Positions 52,745 to 52,908 of a DNA stretch of 52,908 nucleotides are shown here, piece after piece (the first letter of the stretch is position 1; the number at the start of each line of letters is the position of its first letter). The stretch comes from Cryobacterium shii (GTDB lineage: Bacteria > Actinomycetota > Actinomycetes > Actinomycetales > Microbacteriaceae). Location: the NCBI RefSeq assembly GCF_004402595.1, contig NZ_SOFY01000014.1:129758-182665 (forward strand), given 5' to 3'. Position numbers and translations under genes: made by a program. The notes beneath the pieces were generated by a model, which saw only the letters and a list, made by a program, of their open reading frames with translations, did not search any database and was not told where the DNA came from.

Positions 52745-52908
52745 ATGATGAATTCTGAGAACCGCCTGCGTTCCCTGTCGCGCCTCGGCGCCATCTCCCT
52801 ATTGAGCTTCGGCCTGGTCGTCGGCGCCGTTTCAGCCCCGGCCACCGCAGCCCCGACCGCAGCCCCGACCGCCGCCCCGGCCGCCCCGGCCGCCGCCCCG
52901 GCCGCCGC
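52745..52908 (+). CDS. secreted protein, N-terminal fragment (runs off window)
   Basis: The first 54 residues are a signal peptide (basic RLRSLSRLG, then ISLLSFGLVVGAVS and an APATAA cleavage site) followed by an Ala/Pro/Thr repeat (APTAAPTAAPAAP) that continues past the window edge. The mature domain is not visible, so no function can be given. ATG 52745 or 52748. Confidence 0.7.
   Translation, partial: MMNSENRLRSLSRLGAISLLSFGLVVGAVSAPATAAPTAAPTAAPAAPAAAPAA

Overview
The window is 52.9 kb of very high-GC DNA (by eye roughly 70%) with dense genes, strong G/C third-position bias, four-base gene overlaps, several apparently leaderless promoters, a likely class E sortase substrate (LAATG), luciferase-like/F420-type oxidoreductases and a mycothiol-type DinB protein. 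This points to an actinobacterium, most likely Micrococcales and probably Microbacteriaceae; the genus cannot be fixed from the sequence alone. No rRNA, tRNA, CRISPR array, phage or transposase gene was found.

Layout. 1-5.1 kb: two nucleobase permeases (a UraA-type and an AzgA-like NCS2 permease) flanking a type-B carboxylesterase. The second permease appears to start at ATT. 5.1-12.0 kb: an amine catabolic locus, with a GntR/FCD regulator, SDR dehydrogenase, aldehyde dehydrogenase, class-I gamma-glutamyl hydrolase and glutamine-synthetase-like ligase on the minus strand and a divergent ethanolamine-type permease. The set reads as a complete gamma-glutamylated route, probably for ethanolamine. 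12.1-19.7 kb: an alpha/beta hydrolase, a GT2 glycosyltransferase killed by one amber codon, a fumarylacetoacetase-family enzyme, an Ada-AlkA fusion, a GlcD-like oxidase, a PrsW protease and an FKBP. 19.8-23.9 kb: a small-gene and decay zone with DUF167, an orphan ParA/MinD-like ATPase, a long inverted repeat, a DnaA-box sequence, a DUF222 remnant, a doubly frameshifted SDR and a PNPOx-like protein. 24-26.5 kb: a surface protein with Cys-containing repeats and a sortase signal, then a protealysin-like M4 protease with its emfourin inhibitor. 26.6-31.1 kb: an LLM oxidoreductase, an AI-2E-family transporter, a HAD phosphatase, an orphan DhaL and a mycothiol-type DinB protein.

31.3-50.0 kb lies between rpsO and pnp, which are next to each other in many bacteria but about 18.8 kb apart here. 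It holds an LLM oxidoreductase; a redox operon (small membrane protein, ApbE, ferric-reductase-like heme protein, NuoF-like flavoprotein, ferredoxin); the acetoin genes alsSD with a divergent LysR regulator; a HTH-TOBE protein with modABC; an amino-acid permease; VanZ; a GH13 glucosidase; a third LLM protein; and a class 1B PyrD/PyrK pair. pnp has a clear terminator and is followed by the start of a secreted protein that runs off the window.

Features worth a second look: the ATT start; the complete gamma-glutamyl amine operon; the ApbE redox module with a 23-bp perfect inverted repeat over an internal gene junction; tandem repeats with a 15-bp unit at seven sites, one of which gives modA five in-frame ATGs; recently broken genes; and the split rpsO-pnp pair.
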